A DNA stretch of 64,000 nt from Trema orientale (GCA_002914845.1 JXTC01000153.1:305562-369561); one strand, 5' to 3'; positions 23,422-36,544 are shown, counted from the first letter of the stretch. The notes: generated from the letters alone by a model not told the origin. Numbers and translations are program-made.

Positions 23422-24953
23422 GGCAACTATACAGAAAAAAAAAAAAAAAAAAAGAAGTCACGGTCACGAAAATTACGATTAACATGATGATAAATTTATA
23501 ATGTCAGATCATAACTGAAACAATTCTAAAGAAATTAAGAATGTTAAAATCCTATATATTCGGTTATGAGCAAAATGATCAGTTTGCATATTTTTTTTAA
23601 TGAGGTAGAAGATTAATAAACAGATTCGAATAATCTAAATTGATTTTCTTTTTGTGACACATGGTGTGTCTAAAAAAATTTCGATTACTAACTCGTTTTC
23701 TTGAAAGAAGTATAGATCCTAAGTATTAATAACTATACACCATCAATGGGCAATAATATTAACAAAAGATATTTGGAATTACAGACCTAAAACGTATGAG
23801 ATTTGTGAGACATATAGAACCTGATGATGAAAGGATTTTGCAGAAAAATAAATTCCTTTGAAACGCTTCGGAATGAGGAACAATAACGACCACAAGTTTG
23901 AGAAAATAGCTTAGAAAATGAAGAGAGATCTATACTTAAAAAAACAATAAAAAAATAAAAAATAAAATAAAAAGAAGAAGAGAGACATTCGCGGGCATTA
24001 GTTTTGGCACTTTGGTCAAGTCAAAAAGCTTTGAGCAATGCTACCAGATTTTATATACGGGTAAGATCCGCTTGATCAATGCTACCAGAATTTATATACG
24101 TGTTCCGCTTGACCAATGCTATCAGAATTTATATACGTAAAGCCATTCAAAAAAAAAAAAAAAAGAAGAATTTATATACGTGTAAGATCGCTATTCAAAG
24201 CAGGAAAGTTTTCGTTTGTTTTATTTATTTATTTTAAGTACATAAATGTTTGGGAAAATACCAAATTTCCACTGATTTTGTCAAATTTTAATCTGAAAAT
24301 AACAAAGTATCCCTAGTCGAATTTCTATTAAATTCAAAACCAAACAACCTGGAAAAAAAAAAAACAAATTTTCAAAAATTTAAAAAAAAAAATGGTGCTT
24401 GAGTATAATATTAAGAGGATAGTTTGAAAATTTTGACTGTGGATTAACCTCATTCAACCACATAATTTTGACAAAATATATTGGTAAAGTAAAATGATAC
24501 ATTTTGTATGTCTAAACAGATGGTAGATACTGATATTTTACGACATAGGATATTTGCTATTTTCCGTATACATACGTAATTCGTGCTTAAAATTATTTAT
24601 TGCATTCTGCTACTATACGGTATACCGCTAATTAAGAAATCAGTCGCCATAAGTCCTTGGTTGACTTGCATGACTATAAGCGTTCACGAATGTTCTCCAA
24701 TTTATTTTCATTTTATACATCCTTCTGGGAAGTGTCTTTTTTTTTTTCTTTTTTTTTTTTCCATTTTTTCAAACCAACCATGTAAAGTCAATACCATATA
24801 TTATACTGATTTGTCCATAGTATACAGAGGGCACATAACACAACAGAGAAATTAAGACACCAAAGTCTCAATTATTACACATTATAATTACCACACACAT
24901 AATGTATATTTATTCTGCAGCAAATCCTTCTTATTATCTATAGAACAAGGGAT

Positions 24954-24989
<36 letters not shown>

Positions 24990-25001
24990 CCGAGCAGTAG
25001 T
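23422..25001. other. Upstream of VHA-G; no gene seen
   Basis: Probable 5' UTR and promoter of the minus-strand VHA-G gene, then AT-rich sequence. It includes the minisatellite 24030-24190 and a (TA)n run ending near 24984. I see no coding sequence. Confidence 0.6.
24030..24190. repeat. Minisatellite upstream of VHA-G
   Basis: Three to four copies of a unit of about 40 bp containing CAATGCTACCAGAATTTATA followed by TACGTG. The last copy is broken by an A-run. The copies lie head to tail. Confidence 0.85.
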
Positions 25002-25705
25002 TTAAGCACAGTACTGTGAAGTTCCATCGGAGAAGTAAAGGGTGCAGCCTTGTGGAGCTAAGCAGCAGTTGCAACTGGGGTTAAGCCTTTCATCGGAAGA
25101 CCCGCATGTCATATACTCCGCGCCCAAGCATAACTGTGGGCAAACTTTGCCTGCAACATTTTCCGGCTGGAGTGCCACCAGAGTTGCTGCTGTACATTAA
25201 CATTATAAGATATTAAAAAAAAAAAAACGTAGCAAATATATAGAAAATTAATAATAAATAAAACGTAGCAAATATAAAGAAAAATCACACTAAAAAGAGA
25301 CAAAATTATTATTTTTAATTTTGTTTTATCCCTTTTGAAATGAAACCAATAAATATGCTTTTTTTTTCTTTTTTTTTTTTCCGGCTGAGACATTCTGAAT
25401 GACTCATTGCCTCCCATCAAGGATGTTATTGTGCAAGACAACTTTGGGGTTCATAGTTAAATCATAATGACAATGATATGTATCGTAGTTTTGTCAAAAT
25501 TTACATTGAAGGTGAACATGTTTTATCACAATTAGTTGGAAAATTAAGAAAAAGCATGATTTGCTGGCACAAACATATCTCTAAAAAGGAAATGAAGATT
25601 TAAAAAAAAAAAATTTTGAAAGTGACTAGGAGAACTTTTGAATTATTAGACCATACCAATCACAAGGAGAGGAAGAATGACACTCAGTTTGTTGGTTGCG
25701 GCCAT
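25002..25705 (-). CDS. Potato type II (Pin2) proteinase inhibitor, single domain
   Basis: A small secreted inhibitor of serine proteases, usually a defence protein. Two exons: 25705-25657 and 25189-25002, with a phase-1 intron of 467 bp inside the signal peptide, giving 78 residues. Residues 1 to about 30 form a hydrophobic signal peptide (MAATNKLSVILPLLVI then AATLVAL). The mature part has the eight-cysteine Pin2 pattern: CPQLCLGAEYMTC, then CNCCLAPQGC and DGTSQYC at the end. There is only one repeat, whereas many solanaceous relatives carry two or more. Family call rests on cysteine spacing, the YM-x-C motif and the DGT-x-x-C end. Target protease cannot be inferred. Confidence 0.88.
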
Positions 25706-26184
25706 GGTTTTTTCCTTACCGCTGATATTGAGGGGTTAAAGTCCGATATATATATATATATATAGTAGTCCGAGAACAATAAAATTAATATATACATGAA
25801 GAAATTTGGGGCATTTAACTCTTAATTAATTTTTGTTGCGTAACATGTGAAATAGTCTATAGAGATTATCACAATCTCATTATGTAGTTTTATTTTATGC
25901 CCCACATATGATTCAATTTATTTATGATTATAATTCAAAGTCAACTTTCAGATTTTAAATTGTTCAATGAACTAAAAAGTATCAAGTTGACATAGTCACA
26001 TGCGTCATGGATTAATGCCTAATATTTGTGTTATAAAACGCACATACATATTATTGATTCTATTAAAAAAAAAAACAATATTAATATAAATTCTAAAGTA
26101 AAATTAGATCTAATCATATACACACAAGAATATAAAGAATACAATAATAGTTCAGTTATGAAATATAGCTACGTTTACACGAGA
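25706..26184. other. Upstream of the proteinase inhibitor gene
   Basis: Promoter-side flank of the minus-strand gene, AT-rich, with a (TA)n run near 25746-25763. No other gene seen. Confidence 0.6.
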
Positions 26185-26555
26185 TTACTAGCAAGCATTC
26201 TACTAAGAAAGAAAATAATTTATACTTACAGTATTTTGAAATCTTATAAGTACATACTCTATATTTTCACTGTACTAGAAACTACAAGAGCCTGAGTTTT
26301 ATAGCTGCCCATAACGCACCATATATATAGAATAATAGGAATCCACGAGCTAGCTAGAGTTTTACAATCAAATAGAACTAGTAAGTAGAAAATATTTGAT
26401 TGGCCATTTATCTAGATTCTTAGATAAATATACAATGAATATTATCCTACCTTGCTTTAAAGTTATGTCCAACGCGTCTCCTTAAAAGCGAGTAATATCT
26501 AGTATCATAACTATATAAAACTCTATGAATTAACAACCACACAATAATTTTCTCT
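26185..26555. repeat. Direct repeat, left copy (flanks the CACTA host locus)
   Basis: Shares ordered blocks with 37235-37690: ATTCTACTAAGAAAGA, CTATATTTTC, GCTGCCCATAA then GGCACCA or CGCACCA, TATCCTACCTTGCTTTAAAG, CTAGTATCATAACTA and ATGAATTAACAACC. Same orientation. Either the LTRs of a short element or a duplicated gene flank. Confidence 0.75.
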
Positions 26556-26667
26556 CTTGGATGTTGAATTCAATTCCATAGTTTCTTTCTTTCTTTATGT
26601 CATGAATTACTCTATGCTGCCTTGGAAGATCGATTTGCACCATCCCTCATCTAAGATTGTCCTCACT

Positions 26668-26784
26668 TTAACTCAGCACTTGATAGCTACCTCTTGAGTC
26701 AAACACTCTCAACGAATCTTTTGTAACCAATTTCACCCTTCTTTGAATTTTCTCTGCAGCCCAAGCCTCTTCCATCATTATAGT
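26668..26784 (-). pseudogene. 3' part of an unidentified frame split by CACTA
   Basis: On the minus strand this encodes about 38 residues containing MMEEAWAAEKIQRRVKLVTK, ending at a TAA at 26668. If the CACTA element and one AGT copy are removed, it is in frame with 36789-36913. I do not recognise the protein. See the partner entry. Confidence 0.45.
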
Positions 26785-27120
26785 CACTACTACAAAACAG
26801 GGTAAAGCCGTCACTATATTCTACGTCGATTTATTATATCAGTGCGACGTAGAAAATAACTAGTCTTTAACGTCGTTGGAAAAACAACATAGCAGTATGC
26901 GTCGCATAAAAAGCGACAAGATACCCTAGAAATGCGACGTCGTACGTCGCTGTTTGACGTTGCTTTTTAAGTGACAGGAAACGCGACATACAACGTCGCG
27001 TTTCCAGCACGTAAAATAATTTTCATGTCGCTTTTTGAGCGACAGAAAATAAACAGTACGACATCACTGCAAAAGCGACGTTGTACCTAAATGACGTCGC
27101 TTAAAACGCGACGTCGTTTG
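26785..27120. repeat. Left CACTA terminus and subterminal repeats
   Basis: Over 300 bp hold about ten copies, in both orientations, of a GCGACGT(CG) core, often written AAAGCGACG or CGTCGCTT, for example GCGACGTCGTACGTCGC. In En/Spm such motifs bind the TNPA protein and bring the ends together. That role here is inferred from the family. Confidence 0.85.
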
Positions 27121-27724
27121 GTTTGTTCAAAAATAGGGTTTTGATGCAGAACTCGATCCTCTTTTTCACGACATTTCCCCGACTCCAACCCCTTGCCGCT
27201 GCTCCTCTTCGCCACTCCTCCATTTTTTCCGGCCATTTGAGGTAAGTTTAGCTTTATTATGTCAATTTTTTCCCTAGAATTCGTATATAATTGCATTAGG
27301 CTTTGTTTCTATCTAATTATTTCATGTTTTAGTTTAGATTTTTATATTTCTCTAATGCCCAAGCTATAGTCACCGCTTCTCATTGTTATCCCTCCATTTT
27401 TTCTGGCCACTTGATGTAATTTTAATAATTTAAGTCATTTTTTTCGTTAGAATTCATATATAATTGCATTAGGCTTTGTTTTTATCCGAATTTTATCTAA
27501 TAATTTTATTTTTAGTTTAGATTTTTACACTTAGCCATTTTGAACAATTTTCTTATATAGCCATTTGAATGTAGTTAAGAAACATTAGGATTCTTAATTA
27601 CTCTTAAATGTATCTAATTCATTAGTTATTAGATTAAAATTATAGCTTGATAATTTATTTAATTTTTTATGTATTTTATAATTTCGGGTTTTAGTAATTG
27701 TTATTGTATTATTATGAATTTTTT

Positions 27725-27730
<6 letters not shown>

Positions 27731-27804
<74 letters not shown>
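27731..27804. repeat. (AT)n microsatellite
   Basis: About 37 uninterrupted AT units in the 5' region of the CACTA element. Length is likely variable between individuals. Confidence 0.95.
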
Positions 27805-27807
<3 letters not shown>

Positions 27808-30782
27808 TTAGAGGTTTGGTATTGATCACAAGAGAAAAGAGTTGTGATTTATACAAATTTTGGTAATTATATGAGATAATTTTTCTCTAATTGTTCTCAT
27901 AATTTATATTTACTAATATTTTTATTGTAGTAATGATTGGTTTAATTGTTTGATATATTTATATTCTCTTGTTATTTTAATTCAAGATTAGTGTTAATCA
28001 TTACATGAAGATTAGTATTGATTATTAGTTTAACCTTGGTCTAGAAGCTTTTAATCATTTGAGGTATGTTCTCTAACTAATTTTCTTAATCACAATAAGA
28101 TATGTATATTTGTTTATTTTATATTTTAGAAAATCTTATGTAGAGGAGTTTAGGTTCTGGGAAATTGTGTGCTATGGTGATATAAGGATGAAATTATTGT
28201 GTGTGATTTGTTGTATTGATTTTTTATTGTGAATTAAAACTTTCGTAGGATTTATAAATAGGGGAGACTTTGCCCAATTTTTATCAAGTTTTTAATAGAT
28301 GTAGATTTAGAAATTAATTAATCGTAATTAGCTTTAATTTATGTTTATTTTTTCATTTTTCTTAGTTTGATTAGAATGGATAAAACTTGGATATTGGCCG
28401 ATAGATTATCAATTGAGTATAGAAATGGAGTTGAGATCTTTCTGGAGTTTATTATAGAGAATGCAAAAGATCCTAATGCCATCATGTGCCCTTGTGTTAA
28501 GTGTGAAAATTTAAATAAGTTGAGTGTTAAGAAGATAAAAGAACACTTATTTTTTAATGGATTTGATCAAAGTTATAAGCAATAGATTTGGTATGGTGAA
28601 GAGTTTGAAAGGCCCCCGTTTTCATCAGGTTAAAGTTTTAGAGAGGATTATGACTTAGATATTGAGGATGATCTTTTCGATATGATTGATGATGCATAAT
28701 ATGAAGCAAATATAGATCCTACAAAGTTTAAGGAGCTGCTTATTGATGCTGAAAAATCGATATATCCGAATTGTACAAGATTCACAAAATTATCTACTCT
28801 GTTTAGATTGTATAATATAAAAGCAAGACATGGATGGAGCGATAAAAGTTTTTCAGACTTACTTGCTTTACTAGGGGAGTTGTTGCCAAAAGACAATGAG
28901 ATGCCACATTCATTTTATGAAGCCAAGAAAACTTTATGTTCTTTGGGCATGCAATATGAGAAAATGCATGCTTGCCCAAATGATTGCATATTATATTAGA
29001 AGAAATTTAAGGATGCAATTTCTTGTCCAGTATGTGGTGAGTCACGATGACAGCATAAAAAGAACTCTAAAGAGGTTAGGGATAGAATTCCTGCAAAAGT
29101 ATTATGGTATATTTCTCCAATTCTCCGATTTATCCGTCTATTCCGAAATCGTGAGCATGCTAAAGATTTAACGTGGTATACGAATGAGATAATAGAAGAT
29201 AGTAAATTTCGATATCCAGCTGATTCACTGGCTTGGAGGATAATAGATTACAAATAGCCTATTTTTGGAAATGATCCAAGAAATCTTCGTCTTGGCCTCT
29301 CTGCTGATAGAATTAATCCTTTCACTTCTCTTAGTAGTAAGTATAGTTGTTGGTCTATAATGCTTGTCATATATAATCTTGCTCCTTAGCTGTGTATGAA
29401 AAGAAAGTTTACACTTCTTACAATGTTAATATCAGGACCTAGGCAACCTGGTAATGATACTGACGTGTACTTAGCCCCATTGGTTGATGATTTGAACACG
29501 TTGTGGAATGATAGTGTTAAAGCTTATGATGCCTATAAAGAAGAAGAATTTACTCTTAAGGCTGTGTTGTCGTGGACTATTAATGACTTTTCTGCATATA
29601 GAAATTTATCAGGGTATTCTGTTAAAAGATATAAAGCTTGCCCTATTTGTAAGGAGAATACAAATTGTCAGTTCTTAATACATACTAGAAAAGTTGTATA
29701 TATGGGTCATAGGAGTTTTTTACCTAGCAAACATGCATATAGAACTTGGAAAAAAAGCTTTTAATGGTTCCCAAGACTTTGAGATGGCACCACAACCTTT
29801 GACTTGGGGAGAGATATTGGAAAAAGTTTCAAAACTTGAATTTAGATTGGGAAAAGTAAAAATAGCTGCAAATAATAAAAAAAGAAAACAACGTAGTAAA
29901 GTGAAGGTTGTGAAAACACCTAAGGGTTGCTGGAAGAAAAAATCAATATTTTTTGAATTGGAATATCGGCAATATTTACTTATGAGACATAACTTAGATG
30001 TCATGCATATTGAAAAGAATGTATGTGATAGTATAATTGGTACTTTATTAAACATTCATAGAAAGAATAAGGATGGGATTAGCACTCGCGTGGACTTTGT
30101 TGATATAGATATTCATAATGAGTTAGCTCCCAAGATTGGTGATAAACGAATATATCTACCATTAGCTTGTTATACACTGAATAAAGAAGCAAAACGTCAG
30201 TTATATCAGTCTTTATTTGAGATGAAGCTTCTCGACGGCTACTCTTCTAATATAAGATCTTTAGCGGATATGGACAATATGAAAATAATTGGACTTAAAT
30301 CTCATGATTGTCATACGCTAATGCAACATTTATTGCCTATTGCAATTCGGTCAATACTACCGAAGAATATTCGATATGCGATCACGAGATAATGTTTGTT
30401 CTTTAATTCTATATGTTGGAAGGTGATTAATGTATCTAAGCTGGATGAATTACAACGAGATGTTGTTGTAACTTTGTGTATATTTGAACAATATTTTCCT
30501 CCAGCATTTTTTGATATAATGATACGTCTTATTGTCCATTTAGTGAGAGAAGTTAAATTATGTGGTCCTGTTCTTTTCCGATGGATGTATCTATTTGAGA
30601 GAAAGATGAAGATTTTTAAAGGTTATGTAAGAAATCAAAGTCGGTCAGAAGCATGCATTATAGAATGTTATATTGTGGAAGAAACTATTGGATTTTGTTC
30701 AGAATACTTGTCGGAAGTAGTAGCAATCGGACTTCCTTATGTTGCCCAAAATATGAATGCTAACAGAGGTATAAGTGGTGGT

Positions 30783-31967
30783 TGTTGGAATAATGTCCTA
30801 TAAAGCAGTTTATTATTTAGACATTATAAACAATAATTATTGGATTATTTATTATCTATTTGTTATTAATAAATTCCATGTTATGAAATTCTATTTCATT
30901 AATGTCCCATTAATATACATGTGATGTGTATGTTTATTTTATGCAAACATCTAAAAGATTCCAAGACATGAAATGAGTAATAAAGAATTATTCGTATGAA
31001 GAGTTCATATGTGGGAGACATTATATTCTTTATTTCATTATGTCTAAATTAAATTGTTCGCATTCTGCATATTGAAGATGGAATACTTTACTATGCCATA
31101 GAATGTAGTGTTGTCTATTTAATTGATGAAGTCTCCAATTATCGAAGTGAGTCTTCGGATAGAAATACTAGTGTGTTATAAGAAANNNNNNNNNNNNNNN
31201 NNNNNNNNNNNNNNNNNNNNNNNNNNNNNNNNNNNNNNNNNNNNNNNNNNNNNNNNNNNNNNNNNNNNNNNNNNNNNNNNNNNNNNNNNNNNNNNNNNNN
31301 NNNNNNNNNNNNNNNNNNNNNNNNNNNNNNNNNNNNNNNNNNNNNNNNNNNNNNNNNNNNNNNNNNNNNNNNNNNNNNNNNNNNNNNNNNNNNNNNNNNN
31401 NNNNNNNNNNNNNNNNNNNNNNNNNNNNNNNNNNNNNNNNNNNNNNNNNNNNNNNNNNNNNNNNNNNNNNNNNNNNNNNNNNNNNNNNNNNNNNNNNNNN
31501 NNNNNNNNNNNNNNNNNNNNNNNNNNNNNNNNNNNNNNNNNNNNNNNNNNNNNNNNNNNNNNNNNNNNNNNNNNNNNNNNNNNNNNNNNNNNNNNNNNNN
31601 NNNNNNNNNNNNNNNNNNNNNNNNNNNNNNNNNNNNNNNNNNNNNNNNNNNNNNNNNNNNNNNNNNNNNNNNNNNNNNNNNNNNNNNNNNNNNNNNNNNN
31701 NNNNNNNNNNNNNNNNNNNNNNNNNNNNNNNNNNNNNNNNNNNNNNNNNNNNNNNNNNNNNNNNNNNNNNNNNNNNNNNNNNNNNNNNNNNNNNNNNNNN
31801 NNNNNNNNNNNNNNNNNNNNNNNNNNNNNNNNNNNNNNNNNNNNNNNNNNNNNNNNNNNNNNNNNNNNNNNNTTCCGCTGCGTTTCTTGATTTTACAAAA
31901 CTATGGTGTTCTTGAAAATAATTTTGTGAAAATATTTTCCGAAAATTTATTCCAGCAAATACCATCA
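30783..31967. mobile_element. Copia-type LTR insertion in TNP2
   Basis: Begins TGTTGGAATAATGTCC and ends ...AAATACCATCA, flanked by the 5-bp direct repeat GTGGT (30778-30782 and 31968-31972). The TNP2 frame is restored if the insertion and one repeat copy are dropped. The first bases and a TTCCGCTGCG block near the right end are typical of plant Ty1/copia LTRs. As assembled (1185 bp) it could be a solo LTR, but the 687-bp gap hides the middle and may be mis-sized, so a full element is possible. Confidence 0.85.
31186..31872. other. Assembly gap (687 N)
   Basis: Unresolved bases within the copia-type insertion. Open frames reported across it are meaningless. Confidence 0.99.
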
Positions 31968-33139
31968 GTGGTGTGGTGTGTACAGTCACACGTGAACAAC
32001 TAGACCAAGTACGTCGTAATGTCTTACAAAATATAGTAGAAGTACAACCTTTTATCGAGTAAGTTATATTGTAAGTTAACTTGAAATTAATTAGATATAA
32101 GATTTCGTATTCTTAATGGAATGAATACGTTGATATTTTTATGAAGGAAACATATTAATTGAATAAAGGCAAATTTCCCGACTAAATCAAAAAGAGAGAA
32201 ATGGATCCATGACAAACACCATCGTACTTTTATTAGATGGTTTAGGCAACAGATAAATGAAAAATTATTTTGATCTAATATTTGATTCAGTTTATTCTTG
32301 TATAGGTGTTTATATATTTATCTGACTACTCTATTTTATCTATAATAGATCGTGGTTGAAATGGACAAGGCAACACATAATGTATCTGATCATTGAAATG
32401 GATATCACATGGACTTTTATTGGATGTAATTAAATATTCTGGCTATCTAATTAGTGGTATTTAATTTAGCACTAGAGACCGCGATAATATGAGAACTACT
32501 CAGAATAGTGGTGTAAGTATAATGGCCAAGACCATGCATTTTTCAAGTGCTAAAGACAAAAATCTGATTGAGAGTGATATGATCCATTATGGGATTATCA
32601 AAGAGATTTAGAAAATTAATTATGTTACATGTCGATTACCCGTGTTTATGTATGAATGGGTGGAGAGTAATAATAGAGTTAAAGAGGATGAGCCCGGATT
32701 CACTTTAGTGGATCTAAACTGAATTAGTCACAAGGACGATCCTTTTATAATGGCAATACAAGCTAAACAAGTTTTTTACATCAATGACCCACTTGATGCT
32801 CGATGGTCAATAATTCTTGCAAATAAAATAAAGGAATATCACACAAAAGGAGTAGATGAAGATGATAATGAAGCATTTGTCTCATATGAAATATTTTCAA
32901 AAGGAATATCGATGGAGTCTTTGATAGAAGACATCTTAGATAGTGAAAATAGTTATTTACGAGATAATGGTGAAAGTGTTTGAATTGATAATAAGGGAAA
33001 GAAAACAATTTAATTGTATAAGTAATTGATTCTTATTTTATTTTTATGTTATTTGATTGTTTATAATATATTTATTCTCGTTTTTATTTCATTTTTTATT
33101 TGTAGTGCTTAACAAATATTTTTTCATTATGTTTAGGTA

Positions 33140-34776
33140 CTTATGACATGGATAGTGATCAGGATGATGATGTTCGTGAATTCACTCCATCACAACATGA
33201 CAAGAGATAACCAAAGAATAAAAAGGGGATAACTCAAATGAAAGAGTTAATAAAAAAAAAAAAAGAAGTAGTAATGAAAAAGAAATCATCACATACAATG
33301 AATGGGAACAACCAACGAGGGACGAAGGTAGACATTTATCAAGCTTTTGTGGTCTTATGGTCCGTCGAACAGTGCCAATCAATATTGACACTTGGCCTCA
33401 TGTCCCAAGAGATATTAAGGACAAAATTTGAGAATCAATCCTAGTAAAACTTATACCAATCTATCTTATTGTTATGCTATGAGATACTTTAATTGATTAA
33501 TGTAACATTATTTTTTGTACATTATAGGAGGCATTTGTAGTACCACAAGAAGGTAAAAAGAAGATCATGTCTAGTTGTGGTAGAATGTGGAGGGATTTTA
33601 AGACTTCAATAATATCATAATTGATTTACAAATATAAAAATACTCACCCAGAGTTATTGGAATACTCTCCATCATCATATATTGAATGGATAGATGATGA
33701 AGTTCGGAAAGATTTCATAAAGAGTAGACTATCAGAAGAATGGATGCAACTCAGGAAACTTCAACAAGAAAGAAGAGCAAAAAATATTTACCCACATCAT
33801 TTGTCTCGTGGAGGTTACGTTGCGCTAGAGGGAAAACTTCAACGAAAAAGGCGTTGAAATTGAGTATGATAGAGCTGATTTCTGGTCACAAGCACGTATT
33901 CTAAGAAAGAAGAATATACTGAAAATGTCAAAGTGGTCGTTGATAGAATAGTAAGTATTCACTTAATTCTATTTATAGGATAGTTTTAATTCAATTATTT
34001 TACTTGGGATTGCCTATAAGTTGTCTTCTATATTTATTTTATAGGAGGATTACACTCAACAATACAGAGAGGGAAAGATTCAGATTGAAGAGAGTAATGA
34101 TATTTTAACTATGGCTTTAGGCAATCCTGAACAATCTGGACGTATAAGAGGAATGGGCAAACATGTCACTCAGTCACAATTTTTTCACACTCCTCCTCCA
34201 TCAAGAAAGCTACAATTCAATTTGAAGCAATGGCAAGCAAAAAAAGAAAAGAAGATGGAGCAAATATTAAAAGAACAACGAGAAAATTTTCAAGCAAAAA
34301 TAAATGAGATTCGTGCGGTACAACAAAGTAGAGTTGGTGGTTCTAATACAACTCCACGTTCAAGACCAGAAGTTCAAGGAGAATATCAAAGGAAACAAAC
34401 ACATATGGATGTAGAAGCTCCTCAAGCAGAATGTCAAAGAGAGCAAACATATGTGGATGTAGATATTTGTGCGGGAATGTCAACACAAGGTAAGAAGGTA
34501 TCATTCTTACTTGTTACTATAATATACATTTCAATTTCTATTTTACAGAACCGACCTTGCAAGCTTGCAGTGGGATCTCGTGATAATATTGTTGCTATAG
34601 AACATATACAAGACTCACTAGATAGGACGCTTCTTCACAGGAGAGAGATTGGAGAGAGTAACTATCGTATATCGATAGAAATAGCATTTAACCACAATGC
34701 TCCTCTTCCAATTCCAAATCTAGATGACCCTGACATATTAAATGTTGGTCTAGTACTTAGATCCCATGTTGCATAG
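33140..34776 (+). pseudogene. CACTA TNPA-like / Transposase_24 gene, decayed
   Basis: Second gene of the element, presumed to bind the subterminal repeats. Coding blocks: 33140-33440 starts MDSDQDDDVREFTP and runs into a Lys-rich stretch with RRTVPINIDTWPHVPRDIKD (a frame change is needed). Then 33528-33857 has CGRMWRDFKTS and YKYKNTHPELLEYSPSSYIE. Then 34045-34490 has a Gln/Lys-rich probable coiled coil (KKEKKMEQILKEQRENFQ). Then 34544-34776 has CKLAVGSRDNIVAIEHI and HNAPLPIPNLDDPDI. Block order matches plant Transposase_24/TNPA-like proteins. Stops and frame shifts are present between blocks; some gaps look like introns with GT-AG ends. Exact exon limits are uncertain. Confidence 0.8.
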
Positions 34777-34879
34777 CCCCAGTTTCTTGTCATTTTTGAC
34801 AATGATCCAGTAAATTTTTACCTACATTTGGATACATATATTTTGTATATCAATATTTTTTTGAGATTCTGAGTAATTA

Positions 34880-36290
34880 TGTTTTATTTTTAGGTTATTG
34901 ATGAAAAAAATAGGAGACAACTAAAGTAAACATCTACTTCTCAACTAGCACCTCCTCTAACACAACAGAAAACACATCCACCACCCAGAAATAAAGAGTC
35001 ATCTCTTACACAAACACAACAAAGTGGAGCTAATCACTCAGTTTCAATCAGACTACTATTGAAGAGTATTCTCCAGTGAGATGAAGGTGATTTCGTCAAT
35101 GTTCCATTTGATGAGGATATTTTTGGTCAAGCTTTTCAATTACCGATGTTCAAAGATGATATTTTACAATTTTGCAATCTAGAGATGATCGGGGCTATTC
35201 CTATAATATTGTACATGAGGTAATACTTTAATTACACATGATCATAATAAGCATTGGTAGTACATAAACTTTTTATGTAGTTTGTATAATGTTATAAATA
35301 ACGTTGTAGGTGATTACACCTCATTATGGTACAACTTGGCCATCAATATATATATATATATGTTCATGGATCCAAGTAATATTGCTACAGAGAGTGGTCC
35401 ACGAGAGACTCGTGCTAAATTTTTGTCATCTCAGATGCTTATGATGGAAAATGACAAGCAAATATTAGTTGTTCCATGGAATCATGCGTAAGATTAAGAA
35501 CTTACTTACTAATTGTACATTTCTTTTGATTTTATTAATCTCTGTAATAACTTATTTGTGATTTTTGTGAATAATTGAATAATTAGGAAGCATTGGATGT
35601 TATTCTTCATTTATCCTCCTAAAGAATATATTTAGTTTCTAGATCCTTTGAACTTGGACGTTTGTGAGGAAATTGGCCTCACCGTGATAGATTAAGTCTT
35701 TTTTTCTAATAGTTTATTACTGTTATACATTTTATATAAACTAATAGAAATATGTGTTTCTAATTTTATATGTATCAATTAAAAGGACATTTCGATTGTA
35801 TAATGACTTAAAAGGATCAAGAGGATATAGAGCTAATGGTCCGGTTTATAAGCATCTCAATAAGGTATGTAAATGAATTGTCTTATATATATATATATAT
35901 ATATATACATATTTGTTGATTATATGTTATTCATTCTAACTTGTTATGTATTTTTTCTATTTGTACATAGTGTCCTAGATAACCATCACATATAGAATGC
36001 GATTTTTATGTATGCAAATATATGAGTGAGATTATTAAACAAGCTAACATTCGATCATTTCTCACTACAAGGGTATATGCCAATTTAATATACAAGTTTA
36101 ATTTTAATATATAATATTGCGCATTTTTAAAATAAAGTTTCATATTCTAACAAACTTTTTATTTTTTGAATGCATAGTTCCAAGTAGAAATATTATACAC
36201 GATAGATAATATAAATACGATTTGTGAATAATGGGTTGAAGAGCTTATAGATTATATTGGTTGAGGATATCCTTTTATCTCACTTGATCA
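34880..36290 (+). pseudogene. ULP1-type (C48) protease region of the CACTA element
   Basis: Downstream of the TNPA-like part are pieces of a SUMO-protease-like cysteine protease. They include VPFDEDIFGQAFQLPMFKDD (35100-35160), a block ending MMENDKQILVVPWNHA (35282-35491), KHWMLFFIYPPKEY with the His-Trp and FLDPLNLD with the Asp (35588-35665), and IECDFYVCKYMSEIIKQA with the Cys (about 35992-36050). The catalytic His, Asp and Cys are all still present. The Gly normally after the catalytic Cys is Asp here, and stops interrupt it (35074-35082, 35633, 35980). Blocks are separated by intron-like gaps. CACTA and Mutator elements carrying ULP1-like domains are known in plants. Confidence 0.75.
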
Positions 36291-36544
36291 TGACTTATCA
36301 TAGATATGTATGTAGTTTTTATGTTGATGTTCTTATTTTTGACTAAATTTGTTAACTTAGATTATGCATGTGACTTGTTAGCTTGTTATTAGTAGTTAAA
36401 TTTATAACTAAACCTTAATTAGACATGGTGCTTTTACGAATGTGTATCTGGTATTATATGTATATTTTCATGATTTTGTAATTCTGTTTTTTTGTAAATG
36501 AAATCCAGGGGGTTTGAATGAATTTTAATCAAAAATTCCCTAGA

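Larger units (their letters stand above)
28376..32983 (+). pseudogene. CACTA TNP2 transposase, interrupted and decayed
   Basis: TNP2 would be the catalytic transposase. It starts MDKTWILADRLSIEYRNG, the transposase-associated N-terminal domain, with CPCVKCEN as the metal-binding part. The Transposase_21 core follows (PADSLAWRIIDYK at about 29220, NDPRNLRLGLSADRINPF at about 29270, LSWTINDFSAYRNLSGYS, LRHNLDVMHIEKNVCDSI). A DUF4218-type part reaches 30782. After the copia-type insertion it resumes exactly in frame at 31968 (VCTVTREQLDQVRRNVLQN). A DUF4216-type domain ends it (32420-32983, KQVFYINDPLDARWSIIL). Stops are seen at 28583, 28696, 28997, 29048, 29255, 29387, 30390 and in the last part. 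A frameshift lies in the A-run near 29755. Some stops may sit in unrecognised introns, but most fall within conserved blocks. Confidence 0.93.

Noticed and set aside
26810..27120. CRISPR-like or regulatory array of GACGTC words
   Set aside because: The words lie at both ends of a CACTA element with proper termini and are its subterminal repeats; there are no regular spacers.
27087..27296. Minus-strand 69-residue frame near the CACTA left end
   Set aside because: Short, in the 5' untranslated part of the transposon, with no family resemblance.
31123..31989. Two long open frames (255 and 273 residues) on opposite strands
   Set aside because: They consist almost wholly of the 687 N assembly gap.
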